Assembly (NCBI GenBank): GCA_013397115.1
Contig: VWZW01001376.1
Location: forward strand, 135,812 to 199,811
DNA from: Edolisoma coerulescens
Lineage: Eukaryota > Chordata > Aves > Passeriformes > Campephagidae
Reading direction: 5' to 3'
Length of the DNA: 64,000 bases
The translations under genes and the position numbers were made by a program. Positions 13,701 to 27,700 of the stretch are shown piece after piece (positions within the stretch are counted from its first letter, which is position 1; every line of letters begins with the position of its first letter). The notes below the pieces were generated by a model, which had not been told where the DNA came from, made no database searches, and worked only from the letters and a program-made list of their open reading frames with translations.

Positions 13701-16589
13701 CTGCACCAGAATTTTCTTCCTCAAAAGTCTACTGAAAATGCTGTGAAGGCCTCAGGGTTTAATCCTTCATTTCTTAATGGACTGGAAGTGATCAGCAGTG
13801 AACCTTTTAATGGACAAGAGGGAATGTTTCAAACTTCCCTCATTACTATTCACAGACTGTTTTGAAAGATAAGTACATACTGGCTTGCTGTCCAGAAGGG
13901 CACATGCCCTTATTCTCTTGTAAATCTGCCCAGGGAGCATTTCACAGGACACCAGCCTGAATTATATTGCTCCTGACAGTGATGTCAGAATGAGCAAATA
14001 TTGAGGTCATCTACAAGAAATGCTGTCAGCATGGCACAGCAGTCTTCAGCTTGTAGACCTATGTTTTCCTTGTCTTAAGAAAAAATAAAGACAGCAGAAT
14101 AACTGCCTTTCAGCTTCAGAGTGTAATTTCATGAGCCTTTGCCTCTGGCTGCAAACAGGCAGGGCTCCCTGGATGCCTGCCTGGGCCTGGGGCTGCTTCC
14201 TCCTCTTGCTGCCAAAGGAGTCAGCTGCCTGTGGGGACAAATGACAGGGGTGAGGGCAGCCTATGACCCTTGGCAAGGCTGTCTGCACCCCTGCTGCCTG
14301 CACTGCCTTTCCTGGGCTTTCCTCCTGGTATTTTTGATGTCTTATGTCTGCAGGAGTTGAACCCACAGTGACCCACTTTAGTAGTGTTTCCCATGTATTT
14401 TTGTTCCCCTGAATTTCAAGGAAACAACTTCTTTGATTTTTCTTTGACATGGGACACTGCTCTGTAAGTGGCCACTGATAAAGGTGACGTTTTTCCTCCA
14501 GGACAGACCTCAGTGGTTTTAAAATCTCTTCACCACAGCACCATGCTACATAAAGTACAGCTGGTAGCAAACAGCTTCCAAACACTGCCCATCCAGGTGT
14601 TGCTGGGAAGCCTGGTATTGCAATATTCCAAGTCCTGTGAAGCAAAAGCTAGGTGAGGCTGAGCATATGGGTGGAGAGGTATGGTCAGGGGCACAGAGTA
14701 GGCTACACACTGACTGGTTCCCATGAAGCAATGGCTGTGTTCAAGAGCAGAGCCTTGGCTGAGGGGGACATGATTTCCCTGAGGCAAGATATGCCCACAT
14801 TGGAGCAGGAGCTCCAGTGGTGTTCTCCTTTCAGCTTCAGGAACAGCAGAGCAATGGAGGGGAGGCACTGTGCAAGAAGAGAGGAATGAGTTTAGTCCTG
14901 TCTTCCCCTGCCTCTGCCTGCTTTAATTCACAAACAGAGTAAGCACGTTTTCTGCACCGAGCTGTCCTGCTTGGGAAGGGTGGATGTGTATGCTAAATTT
15001 GGGTAGGGTTTTGATCATTATCCAAAAAGGGAGAGGAATTTTCATCATGACTGAAAAGCTCAACTCTCTACTGAAGATCAGAGAGAGCAGGATCAGTGGA
15101 GTTTGTGGAAAGTGCATGGTAAACAGCACTGGCAGCTGATAACTGCAGTGAAAATCCTCAGCATCTCTGACTGAGCTGCTCTGCAAATTTGAGGCTGCAT
15201 GTCCCAAAACCTACAGCATGGAAATTTCAACTAGCCACTCCAGTGAACCCAGTTACGCTGTTTCCAATACTTTTCCAGAGCTATTTTTCATACTGGAGAG
15301 GTCTAGCCCACCTCCTGTCGTTCTTCGCTTTCCAGCCATTCCAGCACTTCCTCGCTGCCTCTATGGCATGAGGGCAGAGTTAATCCTTATTTCCCCTAAT
15401 GCAAAGCTGGTCCCTGAGCACCCCTGTGTCTCTCCCTGCTTCTGCTGTGCAGTCCTGCCTCACAGCAGGGTACCACTATTTTGATATAGAGGAAAGTTAA
15501 AGGCTTTGCCTTCCCTGATGAGACTGGCACTGCCTATTGCAAGTTTGAGATTGACCTAGAGATGCTCTGAAAGAACAACTCCTCACATGTGGCATTTACA
15601 GCTAAGAAAAAATTACCCTTAGGGAAAATAATTGCTAGAATTTGTAGATGAAACAAGAGTGGATGCATCTTGAGGTTTGTTTCATGCTCTCAGAGGTGCA
15701 AACATAGGTCTAGAGATCAAAGGCTACTCTGGCCTGGTGAGACTAGGCATTCTTACAGAAGAAGGAGCAGCACTTGGCTCAGGATCTGCGGGACTCTGCA
15801 GACTCTGCAGTTGAGAAAGAGTTTTGCAACCTATTCTAAGAAGCAGAGTGCTGTGACCACTTTAGTAAAAGTTCAAAATTTAAGCAATTTATGTGTATCT
15901 GCATGGAAGCATTCCTCATGTAGTGCTGGGACTTGCTTTTCTGGAGCTGCAAACTGTTTTGCCACCAGCTATCCCACTGGTGTCCTCTGCCAGAAGCCAC
16001 TCACTGCCTTAGGAGAACTAACAGACACAGGCTTGGTAATATTCTGCTTTACATGGGGATTTTTTTTCTGCCTTTGACAAGAAAACGACACTACATTATC
16101 GAATAGCCTCTCTAAATTTAGCTCAGGCACCTGGAGTACTAGTGCTTTACATCTCTTTGAACTCAGACAAGTCATGTAATTGAGGATTCATGCCAAACTG
16201 AATCTGCTGTTGAGCAGAAGAATTGAGTGAAACAAATACTCCCATATGCTGGAGAAGTCAAGTCCACTGTCTTCCATTTTCCATAGACATAAATTTAGAA
16301 AGTCATACAGAAAAAGATGCTCTCCATGCATACCTAAAGTGTCGTTGAACTGCTTTGTAGACTGTTTCAAATTCTTTCAAGTGAAACAAGAGAAAGATTA
16401 GCATTATTTGTGTTTCTATTGATAAGATACACCCTGAGGTTTTTCACAACATGGTGGGTCAGCTGTGACCTCCAGCCAAGGTCAGGGTCTGTGTTTGCTA
16501 CCTGTTGTACAAACACAGAGTAAGTAACAGCATCTGTTCTTATAAGTATACAGTGTAAATAAACAAGGTCAGTAAAAGATTGAAAATGA
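7759..16589. other. Unassigned unique DNA
   Basis: No repeat family or gene is recognised. A 161-codon ATG-initiated frame (13165-13650, plus) and overlapping minus-strand frames (14046-14868) were examined. Neither shows a domain, a codon pattern or a splice context that supports a gene. GCATGCATGC-type palindromes occur near 10752 and at 13324-13335. Confidence 0.6.
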
Positions 16590-16700
16590 GAGCACAGTTT
16601 TACAGCCAGCTATCTGAGGCACAGAGGAGTTACTTGCCCAAGGTCACATTGGAAGTCAGCTGGAAGGCAAGGGAGGACAAGTGCAGTTTTCCACAGTACA
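16590..16700 (-). repeat. MIR-like (CORE-SINE) relic
   Basis: The plus strand reads TTTTACAG, then CTGAGGCACAGAG, then GAGTT and ACTTGCCCAAGGTCACA, in the order and spacing of the reverse complement of the MIR core (tRNA-proximal end to the right). The following CAGCTGGAAGGCAAGGGAGGA is a weaker match to the next part of MIR. Known background: bird genomes keep only faint remnants of this old amniote SINE. The match was made by eye and covers about 70 good bases. The alternative is chance similarity plus selection on a conserved element. Confidence 0.65.
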
Positions 16701-19700
16701 CACCCAAATCCTCTGGGGAGCGCCCAGTGAAGGCAAGCGGCCTGTTTTGCCACATCTGCAGTCCTATAATTTGTGATTATACATATGGAAACTGTTTATC
16801 AAACTAATCATTTATAAGTACTATGAACAGTATATCTTTGGCTGTTTGTGTGTTCTTGATTGGTTTGGGCGCTGGTGGTTTTTTTTGCGTTTTCATTCTG
16901 AACTGCATTATGTGCAAGCAAAATTCTTGGTTTTGCTTTTGAAGTCCAGAGACCATTAGCAATGTAAAATCAGGTTTTGTTTATGTTAGGCAACAACGAT
17001 GAGTTTGCGGTTATTGACGAATCTTAAGATCTCCTTACAGTATTGGTGTTCAATGTTAGCAGCTCCCAGTCCGGGCCTTTCAGGTTAGTAGACAACTGCC
17101 CTCAGTGTTGCTAAGTCACCCTAATCTGCAGAGAGTGCACAGCACTTCACAAGCCATCCACCTCTTTCTGACACGTTTGACACCTTCTGAGTGAGGAGCA
17201 GTCTGTGTTCAGTTTCCTGGAGTCAAATGAAAGAAAAGACTAAGTATGCTGTTTTCTACCAAAAAGGGTCAGATATTATGCTGGCAATTACAGAGAAAGG
17301 TATGAAACCAGAAAATCATCAGTACTGTTCTGATCAAGAAGGGTCTTTCCTGCCACCTTGTCTAAAGGTGACTCCCTGTCGGAGGAAGTCCAGGAGGCTG
17401 GCATATCCAGGGGGTGGGCAGGCAGGGGTATCCTGACATCATGCATCCTGTTTTGCTTCCAAACAAGCTCCCTTCACTCAAAATGGCATTTCTCATTCCT
17501 ATTTTCCTTCTTACTGGTTGTGCTGTCTGGATGGTGGGACAGGCATTTCTGCTCCATGTCTTTATATTTGATTAGTGAATACATCAGTTGCTTTGTTTAC
17601 ACCTTTTATTTCTCCCTGGCCTCTCCTACCACTATGATCTGATGGTAGAGGTCCCATTTGTATATTTAATAATTTCTTTTACAAACCCTGTTGGTTTCAT
17701 TCTTACACAAACTTCACATAAACATGAAATGTGAAATACCTGATGGTGACTTTGGGTAGCTGCTGTATGCACGGTGCTTATCTTAACAGGGGGGCTTCCT
17801 CTGGGGCCCTCTCCCAGCACATTGGGAAGGAACTTTTTGTGGGAACATTTCTGTTCAGAGTGGAAGACTACTTCTGCAGCATACCTAAAGCATGCTGACT
17901 GCAAACTATACCTGTGAAGTTAATACCCATCTCCCTCCTCACCAAGCCTGAAGACCTGATGCCACAAACGAGTCTGTTTATCAACAGTGCAGCAAAGCTT
18001 GGACCAAGGATGGCACAGCTTGGTGATCTTTTCTGAAATGGCATAAATTCAAAGCCAACACTGACATGTAGCCCCAAAGGACCTTGGTCTTCTGGACGTG
18101 AGGTGGGTTGCTAGCACAATTGCTTTCTCTCTCTCTTCTTGATGACATCTCCTCTAAAATTAACTGCTTTGTTCTGGATGCTCAACAGGTGAGACTGAGA
18201 GCAAACCTTCTTGCTTATGTTATGCTATCAGTCAGTGTAATCGTCTACAGAAAAGCAGAATCAATCACTACTCTGCCTTCCACCATGTGCTGCTTAAAGA
18301 AAGGGGGTAGATGATCTGATTCCATCTGGTGTGGATGTGGCTTACATTTTTTATTGAGGTTCACCATGTAAGAACAATACAAATTTTTTAGGCAGTAAAT
18401 ACAAAAAAATAGACCATTTAAAAATGATTTTGCATTTGATCTTGGCTCTGTAGAGGACTATATGATGTGTGAACAAGTTTCTTGGATTCAAGATGAAACC
18501 ATTTTTTACAAAATGGCTTCAATGTGTCAGGCCCCATTTCAATGTTATGTCTACAGATTTTCTTCACCCTCTTCACTTCACCATTACTGCTTTGGCTTGC
18601 CTGATCTTTTGCACTAATATATGTCAGGAAGCATTTTACTCAGTGGTGTTACTATTATTAGTTTATAGAAACAGTAGGCATTTCCAGACGTCTAGCTGGA
18701 ACAACCTCAGACCTAGAAAATCTGCCAGGTTAGGGAAAGAAAGTCAAGTCTAGGTAAATGATGCCCTCACTGAGCAGATCATATACATAGTGTTTAAGCT
18801 GGCACACTTCACGAATGTGTTCAGCTGTACAGAAATACCTGTGTGTGCTCAATAACATGTACCCATTGGTATAGGCACAGCAGCTAACACTACCGGAGTG
18901 TACATTTCAAGTTTTAAAATTCCCAGTCAGGGAGATCTTACTGAAAACTAGTTGTGCATTTCAGTTTGAGTTTAGTAAATAAAGTGTCAGTCTGGAAGAA
19001 ATTTAACAATGGTGAGTAGACTTCCTGCTCTACCCATAAATAGGTGTGTATTCAGTGAAGCATATATTAAACATACCAGTTTCTGGGATAAATACTGAAA
19101 TATCAATCCTTTTGGCGCCACAAAGATCATAAAAGAAAGATATTGCTGTCTGTCTCTGTTGATTAGTTTGGATAAAGGTGACAAATCAGAGAAAACATAC
19201 GTGTCAGAAACCTATGTACTACATATGTTTGTAAGAATTGGTAGAATTTTTTTATTCAGTTGGTTTGATATGTACTTAATAAACCATGTATTTTGTATCT
19301 CATATGCCATACTTCAGAATTGTGTTTAGACATATAAAAGTACCTGTGCAAGCTGGATCACAATCATGCACATCAATATAAACACACACAGAGATCTAGG
19401 TAGATAAATATAATATATTATTTATATTTTTAGAAATTATTACCAAATATAATATGGCAGAATGACCGCAATGGCAAACTGTTACAGAAATATCCAATGC
19501 ATGTTATGAAACACAGCAAAAATGTAAATGAGACATTATAGGAAAATCATTAATGCTTTCTATTTCTGTCTTTGGAAGATGAATCCTGCCTTGCTCTGGG
19601 TCTGTTTTTCCCAAAGGTTAGTGAAGTGCTAATTACAAAGTGTGAGGAGCAATCAATTTCCTAACAGATTTTATTTTGAAACCATTTTTGCTCTGACCCT

Positions 19701-22700
19701 CCTATCTACTGTCTCCACAATTTACCCTCTTCAATATTGTTCCTTCATGTTTTTTGGAAACAGTCTTTTAAGACTAAGAAAGCTTCAGCGAAAGAAACCC
19801 ATTCTGAATTACTAAAGCAACAAAACATTTCTACCCAAAGAAACATGAAACTGAATCAATTAATGGGCATGGGAAACATGGTAAAAATAGCCTAAAAATT
19901 AAAAGTGTTTCAAAAGAAACTTTCAGGGATTGAGCCCATCCTTATTTGTTTAAGCAGTAGATTTTGGTGACTGAAAACAGAGCAGAAGCGTACATAGAAA
20001 TCAAATCACGAAGATGAATGAAGGAAATACATATTTCTACAGATCATACATGAGATGATTTTAGCCAGAAATGAGTTTCCTAGTCTAGAAATCACTCCCT
20101 CAAAATCTGTAAGTTTAAAAAGTGATAACATCTTACAAGCAGAACAATAAACCTTTTTAAAGTTTGGGGGAAGGGGCGGGTGGAGTGGTGTAGTTTTTTG
20201 ATTTGTTTTGGTTTGGTTTCGTTTTTAATAGGTCATAGAATATAAAGTGAGGTTAATAAATCAGGGGCAGTCTGGTCTCATGAAGGACGTTACCTGTATC
20301 CTATGTCACCTGAGCATCAGGGAAGTGATGTTTTGTGGCACCCAGAGGGGCAGGCTGAATTCTCCAGGGACAGCAAGGACACACTCAGTAAAAAGAGGGA
20401 AGAAACTGCAGGTCTTGAATGATAATCCTACTTAAAACACTGAATGCTGTGACTGTGTTACCTATTGTTGCTAACAGTGGTTACTAGAGGCAGAAGCTGT
20501 GATGATTCACATGTGATGTGGGAAGTGCTGAGTATGGGAGAGGAAAATTCCCAGAGCATGCAAACTGTAACACAACAATGAAAAGACATGTATAGAGTAA
20601 ATCATTGTATTCTGAGGTTAATCAAGAAAACTGTGGAAATGACTGAAGATATGTAACAAAACACTTTAGAGGAAAAAAAATTGAATTATTGAAGATGTGT
20701 ACTAAAAGAAGGCAGGATCATATCAAAAAGCTTTTGATTATTTACACTTTATTGCACTGAGTCTATAAGCAATGTGTCATGCTTTGTCTCCTACCTGGGC
20801 TATGTAGAGAGAGAAACCACCAAAATAACACCCCCAGCAGTTTGTCTCCCATCAAATTTATGGTTATATAGATCCCATTCCTCATTTACAAGTGACATTT
20901 CACACAGAAGTGACTTACTGAAAAGTAACCTCCTGGGAAAATAGCTTCATGATCACTGATCTGAGTGTGCATAGGCACAGCAGGCAGCTAAAAGGGTGTT
21001 ACTCAGAAATATACCTTATCATTTAAAACAAATGAGCTTTATGCCATCTTTGTCATTGTGAAACACACTACTATTTCTCTGACTTATGTTTTTAAGTAGT
21101 ATTCTGATAGCTAGTTAGGCATACTCCATTCTGTGGGACTGGGCTATGATTTATTTGACTCAGACAAAATGTGTAATTTTTTTCATGGATAGCTCTCATA
21201 CTGCTCTCTCCTCTCACCCCCCACCAACTCTGAGGTAAATCTAACATAACTGCAGCGTGGCAGTGACATTTGGCCTTGCACAGAGAATGGCAGCTCTCAT
21301 TTTGTATTAAGGAGATTACACCCACTTTAATCATCAGCATTTTACTGATACATTTATGTGTATGTTTAGATTAGACCAGAGAGCATATTTTATTCATTAT
21401 GAAGAAATTAGAACCCAGGTGTGATATTTCCGTTCTTGCCTGGAGTCACAGTGTGTCTCTTGGCTATTTGCTTCCAGTAAGATGGATGCTTGCCTGGGGG
21501 ATATCCTGCTGAAAAGTCAGCGCCTGCAGGTATTCCTCCCCCAGTCTTTTGCTCCTGACCAGATCTCAGGCCCCAGCCCTTCCATACCCTGAAACCAGGA
21601 TCATGTAGCTTCACTGTCCTGATGGAAGCAGCGTACATGGAGTGTGCTCCTTGCACCTTAGTACACCTTTCTCCAGGAACCTCAGATAGGAGTTCTGGTC
21701 CTTTCCTTCATGAAACAAAAATTGAAAGTTTTAGTTGAAAGTCTAGCAACAAAAATGTAGTCATAAAATAAAATCTAAATCACAATTCTAGCTACAATTT
21801 AAAATGTGTTTAACAGTCTATTTAATAATGCTTGGCAATACGTGGGGGGCTGGATCTTATAGCCGTCTGAGACTACACATTGTTGATCTTTTATGAGTTC
21901 ATCAGCAAGCTGCTCCGTGGCCTGACAACATAATGCCTGTCAGAGGAGCAAAAAGGCTGCAATTATCCACACAAATTAGTAAAGGCATGATTTCTGAGAG
22001 TCACCTGCATGGTATAGAGTCCACAACTGATGCATAAATGATGCCAAGGACAGACTGATTAGCAACGTATTTTGCACTAGCATGTTGCATCTTCTAAGTT
22101 GAAAATACCATGAATTCAGGATGAAGGTTTCACAAAACTAATGAGTGGCTACATGGAATTCTCTTTTCAAAAAAGCACAAATGTTGTAATTCCTTTTTTT
22201 TTAATTTACCCTACCAGAATCACAAAATCTAGCGTGCACTTGCCTATTTCCCTTGAGCCATGAAAATCCCAGCCTAAACTATTTTTGAAAGCCCTGGGAT
22301 ATTCTACTTTAATCACGCACTTCTTTCAAGCAAATCATCACTTTCACACACCTCTAGATGTGTCTACAGAGAGGCAAGCACATGCTGCTACCCCATATTT
22401 CCAATTTCCCACAGCAGGTGACAGTGGAAGTTACTGAGCACTGGCCATGACTTGTGGATGTCCTTTCCTCACTGCTGTCCCTATTTTCTTTTCTTTCATG
22501 TTTTTCAGTGTTCTTTCATTAGAAACAAATGCATTTATTTAATAAGCACTGAATTTAGGGAATCTGTTGCAACCTCCTCAAAGGGGCTGGAGCCTTGATG
22601 TATAGAAGCATTGATAAACCATAATTCATCCTCAATGACAAAGGTACACTAAATTTTTAGAAAGGAAATTACAATCTAAATTTAGCTGAAGTCCACAAGA

Positions 22701-23872
22701 AAAATCATCTGAAGAGACTGCTGAAGTGTTGCAAACTCATTTTCTGAACTGTGTGGAATCTTACTAACATGTCTGGGGGAAAGAAAACCACTGATACGAG
22801 ATTCTGACCATGAAACATTCACAAAATTACATTCATTCAGAAAGATGGAAACACATGAAGATGAGGGTTTCAAGTGAAAGTGGCTTGCTTTCTTTCTGCC
22901 CTGGAAACATTTCTGGTGGACTTATAAACTTGATGTGTGCATGTATCGAGCAAAACTTTGCATATGTGTGCATACACACACTGCACACACTCACACGTAC
23001 CTGCTCAAATTGGTACCTGACAGCCTTTCATCTGACAGGCAATATCAAACGGGACACAGAGCAGTTGTGACATGATCACATCTGGCATGCAGGTCCAGGC
23101 AGCTGACATGACATTCATGTTCTGCTGGAATGAGGAATGAAGTGATTTTTTCCTGTCTTGAGGAACTGTTTTTTAATGGGAAGGCTTTTCTCCACTGGGA
23201 TCATGTGCACAGTCTGCAACATCTAGCATGAGTTCATGCCTGAAAACTACTATCAAGTGTTTTGTATCTTGGTGCTGGTGCTCAGGTTTTCCATAAACAC
23301 AAATACTGTGATTACCTGTCTTTTGAACAGCGCCTCCACCTCAATCAGGTGTTTCTGCCAAGCAAACACAAAAGTCAATCAGCAGTGCACAGGAATTGCA
23401 CAATTGTTATAGAAATCTTCATGAGCTCTTGTTGAAGATAAAGAAACACCATGATCTTTTCCTATAACATGTGCCATATTAGTTGGAAAGATGCTGAGAT
23501 TTCACAAAGTTGTAAGCACGTCCAATGCGTGCAACAGCCTAGTTCTGCCTCTGAGAACAACAACCTCCTGCACCTTCAGCAGCCCTGTGACTCTGCATTT
23601 CAAACAGTACTTTTCAAGCTCCCTCTAATCTTCTCTAAAGCTCCCAGTTTTTGAAATTGAAATAATTCACTAGGGATCATTCACTAGTAAAATTTTATCA
23701 ATACCTTCTCATACCAAATCTTCAAAACCAATTGTCTGTAATAGCTTTGCTTCAGCTGTGGCTCTTGAAAGTCCCATGCCCGTGAAATCTGGACTCCCCT
23801 GACCACTGCCTGGCTAAAGAATTTTGGTTTTTAGGAGTGATGTCAATACATGCTCCATGTTGATTTAAAATA
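16701..23872. other. Unassigned AT-rich DNA
   Basis: No gene or known mobile element is seen. The interval contains a G-rich/T-rich low-complexity patch at 20166-20225, where a single GC-box-like GGGGCGGG is followed by GTTTTG-type runs. Very AT-rich DNA lies near 19390-19450. A short alternating purine-pyrimidine stretch at about 22965-23000 carries CA/TG runs. Confidence 0.6.
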
Positions 23873-23992
23873 CAAGAGATATATAATATATATATTATAT
23901 ATTTTATATATATAATTATATATTATTATATGTACTTTTTATATTTTATATATATAATTATATTATATATATTACATATATATATAATATAG
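23873..23992. repeat. TA-rich low-complexity block
   Basis: About 120 bases of almost pure A/T made of TATA/ATAT words, with many self-complementary stretches. It holds a 23-base direct repeat (23899-23921 and 23941-23963, period 42) built on ATATTTTATATATATAATTA. It is likely an expanded TA microsatellite that has partly duplicated. Confidence 0.9.
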
Positions 23993-24389
23993 CTGTGAAT
24001 GGTTTCATCTATGCTCCTAACAAGCTTTAGAGGACCGTGTACATTCCCACACTCCTAATCACTTCTGTAAAAGCAGTTTTTCATCTTTGTCCTGCATCTG
24101 ATGAATTTTAGAAGAAAAGTAACAGCAGCAGAAAACATGCTTGTCAGCAAGTACTGCTTGTATGAAAATAACTTGTAATCATGCTAAATAAATTCCATTC
24201 TCAGATTTTTCCTACTGTCCTTTCCAGTGGGCATTATATGGTGAAGGCACACCACATACTGGAAATTATAGCCAGAGCACTGTGGAGAGTTATGAAGCCT
24301 GTTTCTATGGCCCTGGGAGAGGATGCACTCAGGGTGCTGCACAAGGAGTCTAGCCTCCTGTTCAAGAGGGACAAGAGGCACCTCTGAGG

Positions 24390-24780
24390 ATCTAGCTGAG
24401 ACTTCAGGCCGTAAGGCACATGGAAAGACTGAAGGAGCTGAGGTGGCTTGGTCTGCAAAGAGCAGCCTGCAGCACAGTCTAAGGGTTGCCTGCAGCTGTG
24501 CGAAGGGTGACTGCCACGGCAGTGGGGTGGCAGCAGCTGGTGAGATCAGGCCTCAGCGCTGCAGCTTGCAAGCTCAGGACAGGCATCCTACCCTAGGAGG
24601 TGATGCAGGACTCCACAGAGGGGTCTCCAACCTTACAGGCTTTAAAGGCTTGGCTAGGCAAAGCCCCACCAACCTGTCAGAGATACGGAGAAAGTCCTGC
24701 CTCAGATGGAAAATCAGAGGAAAGATCTCCAGGGTGCCATGTCAGGTAACACTTCTGTGATTCTCTATGTGATTGTATGA
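24390..24780 (+). repeat. Old CR1 LINE 3' fragment
   Basis: The end reads AGATCTCCAGGGTGCC and then CTGTGATTCTCTATGTGATTGTATGA-like octamers, which is the 3' tail layout of avian CR1 (GATCTCCAGAGGTCCC followed by ATTCTGTG repeats). Upstream, an AGACTGAAGGAGCTGAGG segment at about 24425 fits the CR1 region before 'TTTAGCCTGGAGAAGAGGAGG', and 24590-24660 fits the 'GAGGTG..GGACTCC..GGTGTTCAAGG' region. The middle is heavily diverged. A 145-codon frame (24323-24760) overlaps it and is not a gene, because the 3' ends of CR1 copies are non-coding. The 5' boundary is uncertain. Confidence 0.7.
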
Positions 24781-27700
24781 ATCTTGCCACCATGCTTTGA
24801 ACCTTAAATGTACAAGGTATTTCACTTTCTTATTTAAAAGTTAAATTCACATGTTTTCTGCTTAAATTCACAGATATTTTCTACAGTCCTCAGTGCAGGA
24901 GGTATACAGCAAACTGATCCTTCTGGCCCATCTCAGGACTGTGTGTGTTCTGACAGATGTCCCTGCCAGAGAGGCTTGCTGTCCTTTTAAGGCTCACCCT
25001 CCCTCTCTGATCTGTCAGGTCATAGTTGTGGAGCTGGATTTTAACACTCTGAAAGCATCTGAAGACAATCACAATACAGCATAGGTGTAATTTTTCTTCA
25101 GAGCAGTGAGGTATCTGCAGCTAGATGCCTCAGCAGCAGAATTCAGTCTGAGAGTTCATTGGGCTGTGACACAAGTTCCTCAAGCAGGAATGAATCTGTG
25201 TACTAGGGAAGAAAGAGAGTAAGGAAAGAGGACATTATGAAATACTGGAGAAGCATGTCTCTCTTTAACTTCTCACAAACCAGTTTGCACAAGTTTCCTG
25301 AGATGCAGAAATCAATCTACAGAGAAAGTGATGGAGCAAGATCACACCAAGCCATAGATGGATATACCATAAATATGTGCACAGAGAGACTATCTATATG
25401 TTTATTTATACCTGTCTATTTATCTGTCAATCATCTCATCGTGATGCTTTCATAGCAACATCAGATTTACAGTCCATCTAATGCCTGCACCTTGACTTCT
25501 AAAAATCACCCTCACTTCAATCAATCAGTTTTTGTAACTACCACCAGCATGACCACCTTAATGAAAACAAGCCATGGTGGTTATCCACATGTGAATCTCT
25601 ACATCTGCCTTCTTGTTCATTTACTTTCATAATTTTTATGGGTTTTCTTTCCACGGGAGAGTCCTCTATGAAGACATGTTAGCTAAGTTCACAGTGTAGA
25701 GAGGGAAAATGAAAGCAATCACCAGTGGGCAGTATTTCAGTTTTCTACAGTAAAAGGGGATTAATTCAATTACATTAGATATACGGCACACAAGCATAGC
25801 AGTCAGGGTCAGTGACAGGCATAAATTGATGGGCGAGGGTCTCTTATTAGCACAGCAGTGATGAGAGAGAGGAGAAGAACCTAGTGGCAAAGATACCGGA
25901 AGTAAAAAGCACCCATTCAGAGAAGTGTTTGGGTCCAACCTGCCTTTAAGATTGTCACTGTGCAACATCCTAAAGTTGTTTATTATCAGTTAAGAATCCC
26001 TAATCTTCCTTAGATTCTATTTTTGGTGATGCTTTTCAGTTACCTCCCAAACTGATGCGGTTGTTTGCTGCCCTTCTGGTTTGCTAGCGTTTCCAGTTTA
26101 TATCTTCTTTATCATAATTTCTTTCTAAAAAATAATCATAATAAACACAAAGGTTTCAAATTAAATCCAGGCAACCTATTGCCTTTCATCCTTTCCAGTA
26201 GCAGTACATTCAAATCCAATACTTCTTCTCTAGGACTTAACCTAAAAGCAGCAGGCACCTCACAATGTAAGGAAACAATAACCCATCATGATTAATATCT
26301 ATGCATTTTTCATACATAACACATGTGAGCTTTTTCAACTCCATCTGCATTTAAACATGTAACTGTCATCACAAATGTCAGCCAATGCTAAAGGAAATTC
26401 CAGAAGAAATAAAAAAAATCCTTTTTTCCATAATTTATCTCTGTAAAAAGAGATTCTCTTGTCTTTTTCCTCCTTATTATTAGCTCTGAAACAAAGAGAA
26501 TTCTAGAGTGCTGCTTAGACCTCACACCTTTCTCAGAAAAGTCATCCTATTACCTTTCACAGATTGACACATGTGCATTCACAGCATCAGGCTTTTCCTA
26601 CAAAATTTACTGCAATTTGTTCCTAAGTAAAAGCACCCCAGATGTGACGCAAGGACACCTTAGCTTTAACCTTGTTTTTACCCTAAGTTATTCTCTACCC
26701 ACTAGAAAATTTTCTCTCTGGCTTTTGGTTACACTTCTTGTGCACCCCTACCTTCATGGCAGGAGTCTGCACAGTTGTTACAGGGGTGTGATTGCAATGA
26801 GAGACCTGAATTTTCTGCATAGTGTGTGCTCTTAAGATGGAATTTCAATATGTGCAAAAAAACGCCGTCTCAGTTGAAGAGTATGGAAAAAACTCTCTTA
26901 CCTTTTTAAGTGGATGGCTATTTTAGATCTGGCTGCTGTCACTAAAAGGGTCCAGCAAATGTGTCTCTAAAAATATGGAGATTATTTTTCACCCATAAAT
27001 AGATCCTTTAGAAATGAATACAGACCTCAGAGAGATTTTAACCGTCGCAGGCGCATGTAATGGCTTGCCTGTGGTAGTTCTAAGCCACCTTGCACTTAGA
27101 GCAAGCAGTAAGAATGTGCAGCTGGGTGATGGATAACCACTGATGAGCCACATGCTCAGCTTGCTCAGTATTATTTGTCTGTGTATCTGGCCTGAGTCTT
27201 CTGAGCAAAATAGAGCTACAAGCTTCCAGTCAAAGACGGTATGTAGCCCAGCCAGTGAAATGGTGAGGTTAACTCCACCAGGCCAAGAAGGTTCAGGCCC
27301 ATGGCACACCCAGCCTTGCAAAACCTACATGAAAGTCTGTAAGAAGCACAAGGCCAGTGCTTGTCCCCTGGTCTGTGGCCTCTCCTTTACAGAAGAGGTC
27401 AAATAAATCAACCAGTCACAACCTGAACTGTATTGTCATCTCTTGCTGTGGTTTAGAAATGTGCGCAGATTTTCATAAGCATCTTACCTCCAAGGTGATG
27501 AGCAGTATTTTCTCCTGAGCAAGACACAGACCCCAAACGGCAGATTAGTGTTTGATAATTTCCTTGTTATTTCTCTAACAACAACAAAAATGCCAAGGAA
27601 CTAAAAATGCTTCTCATTACAGGAAGTGAAATAACCAAAATTCAGAAAATGCCCATGCTTGCTGTTTTTATACAAAAATGCAGATGTGCCAGGAACTCCT

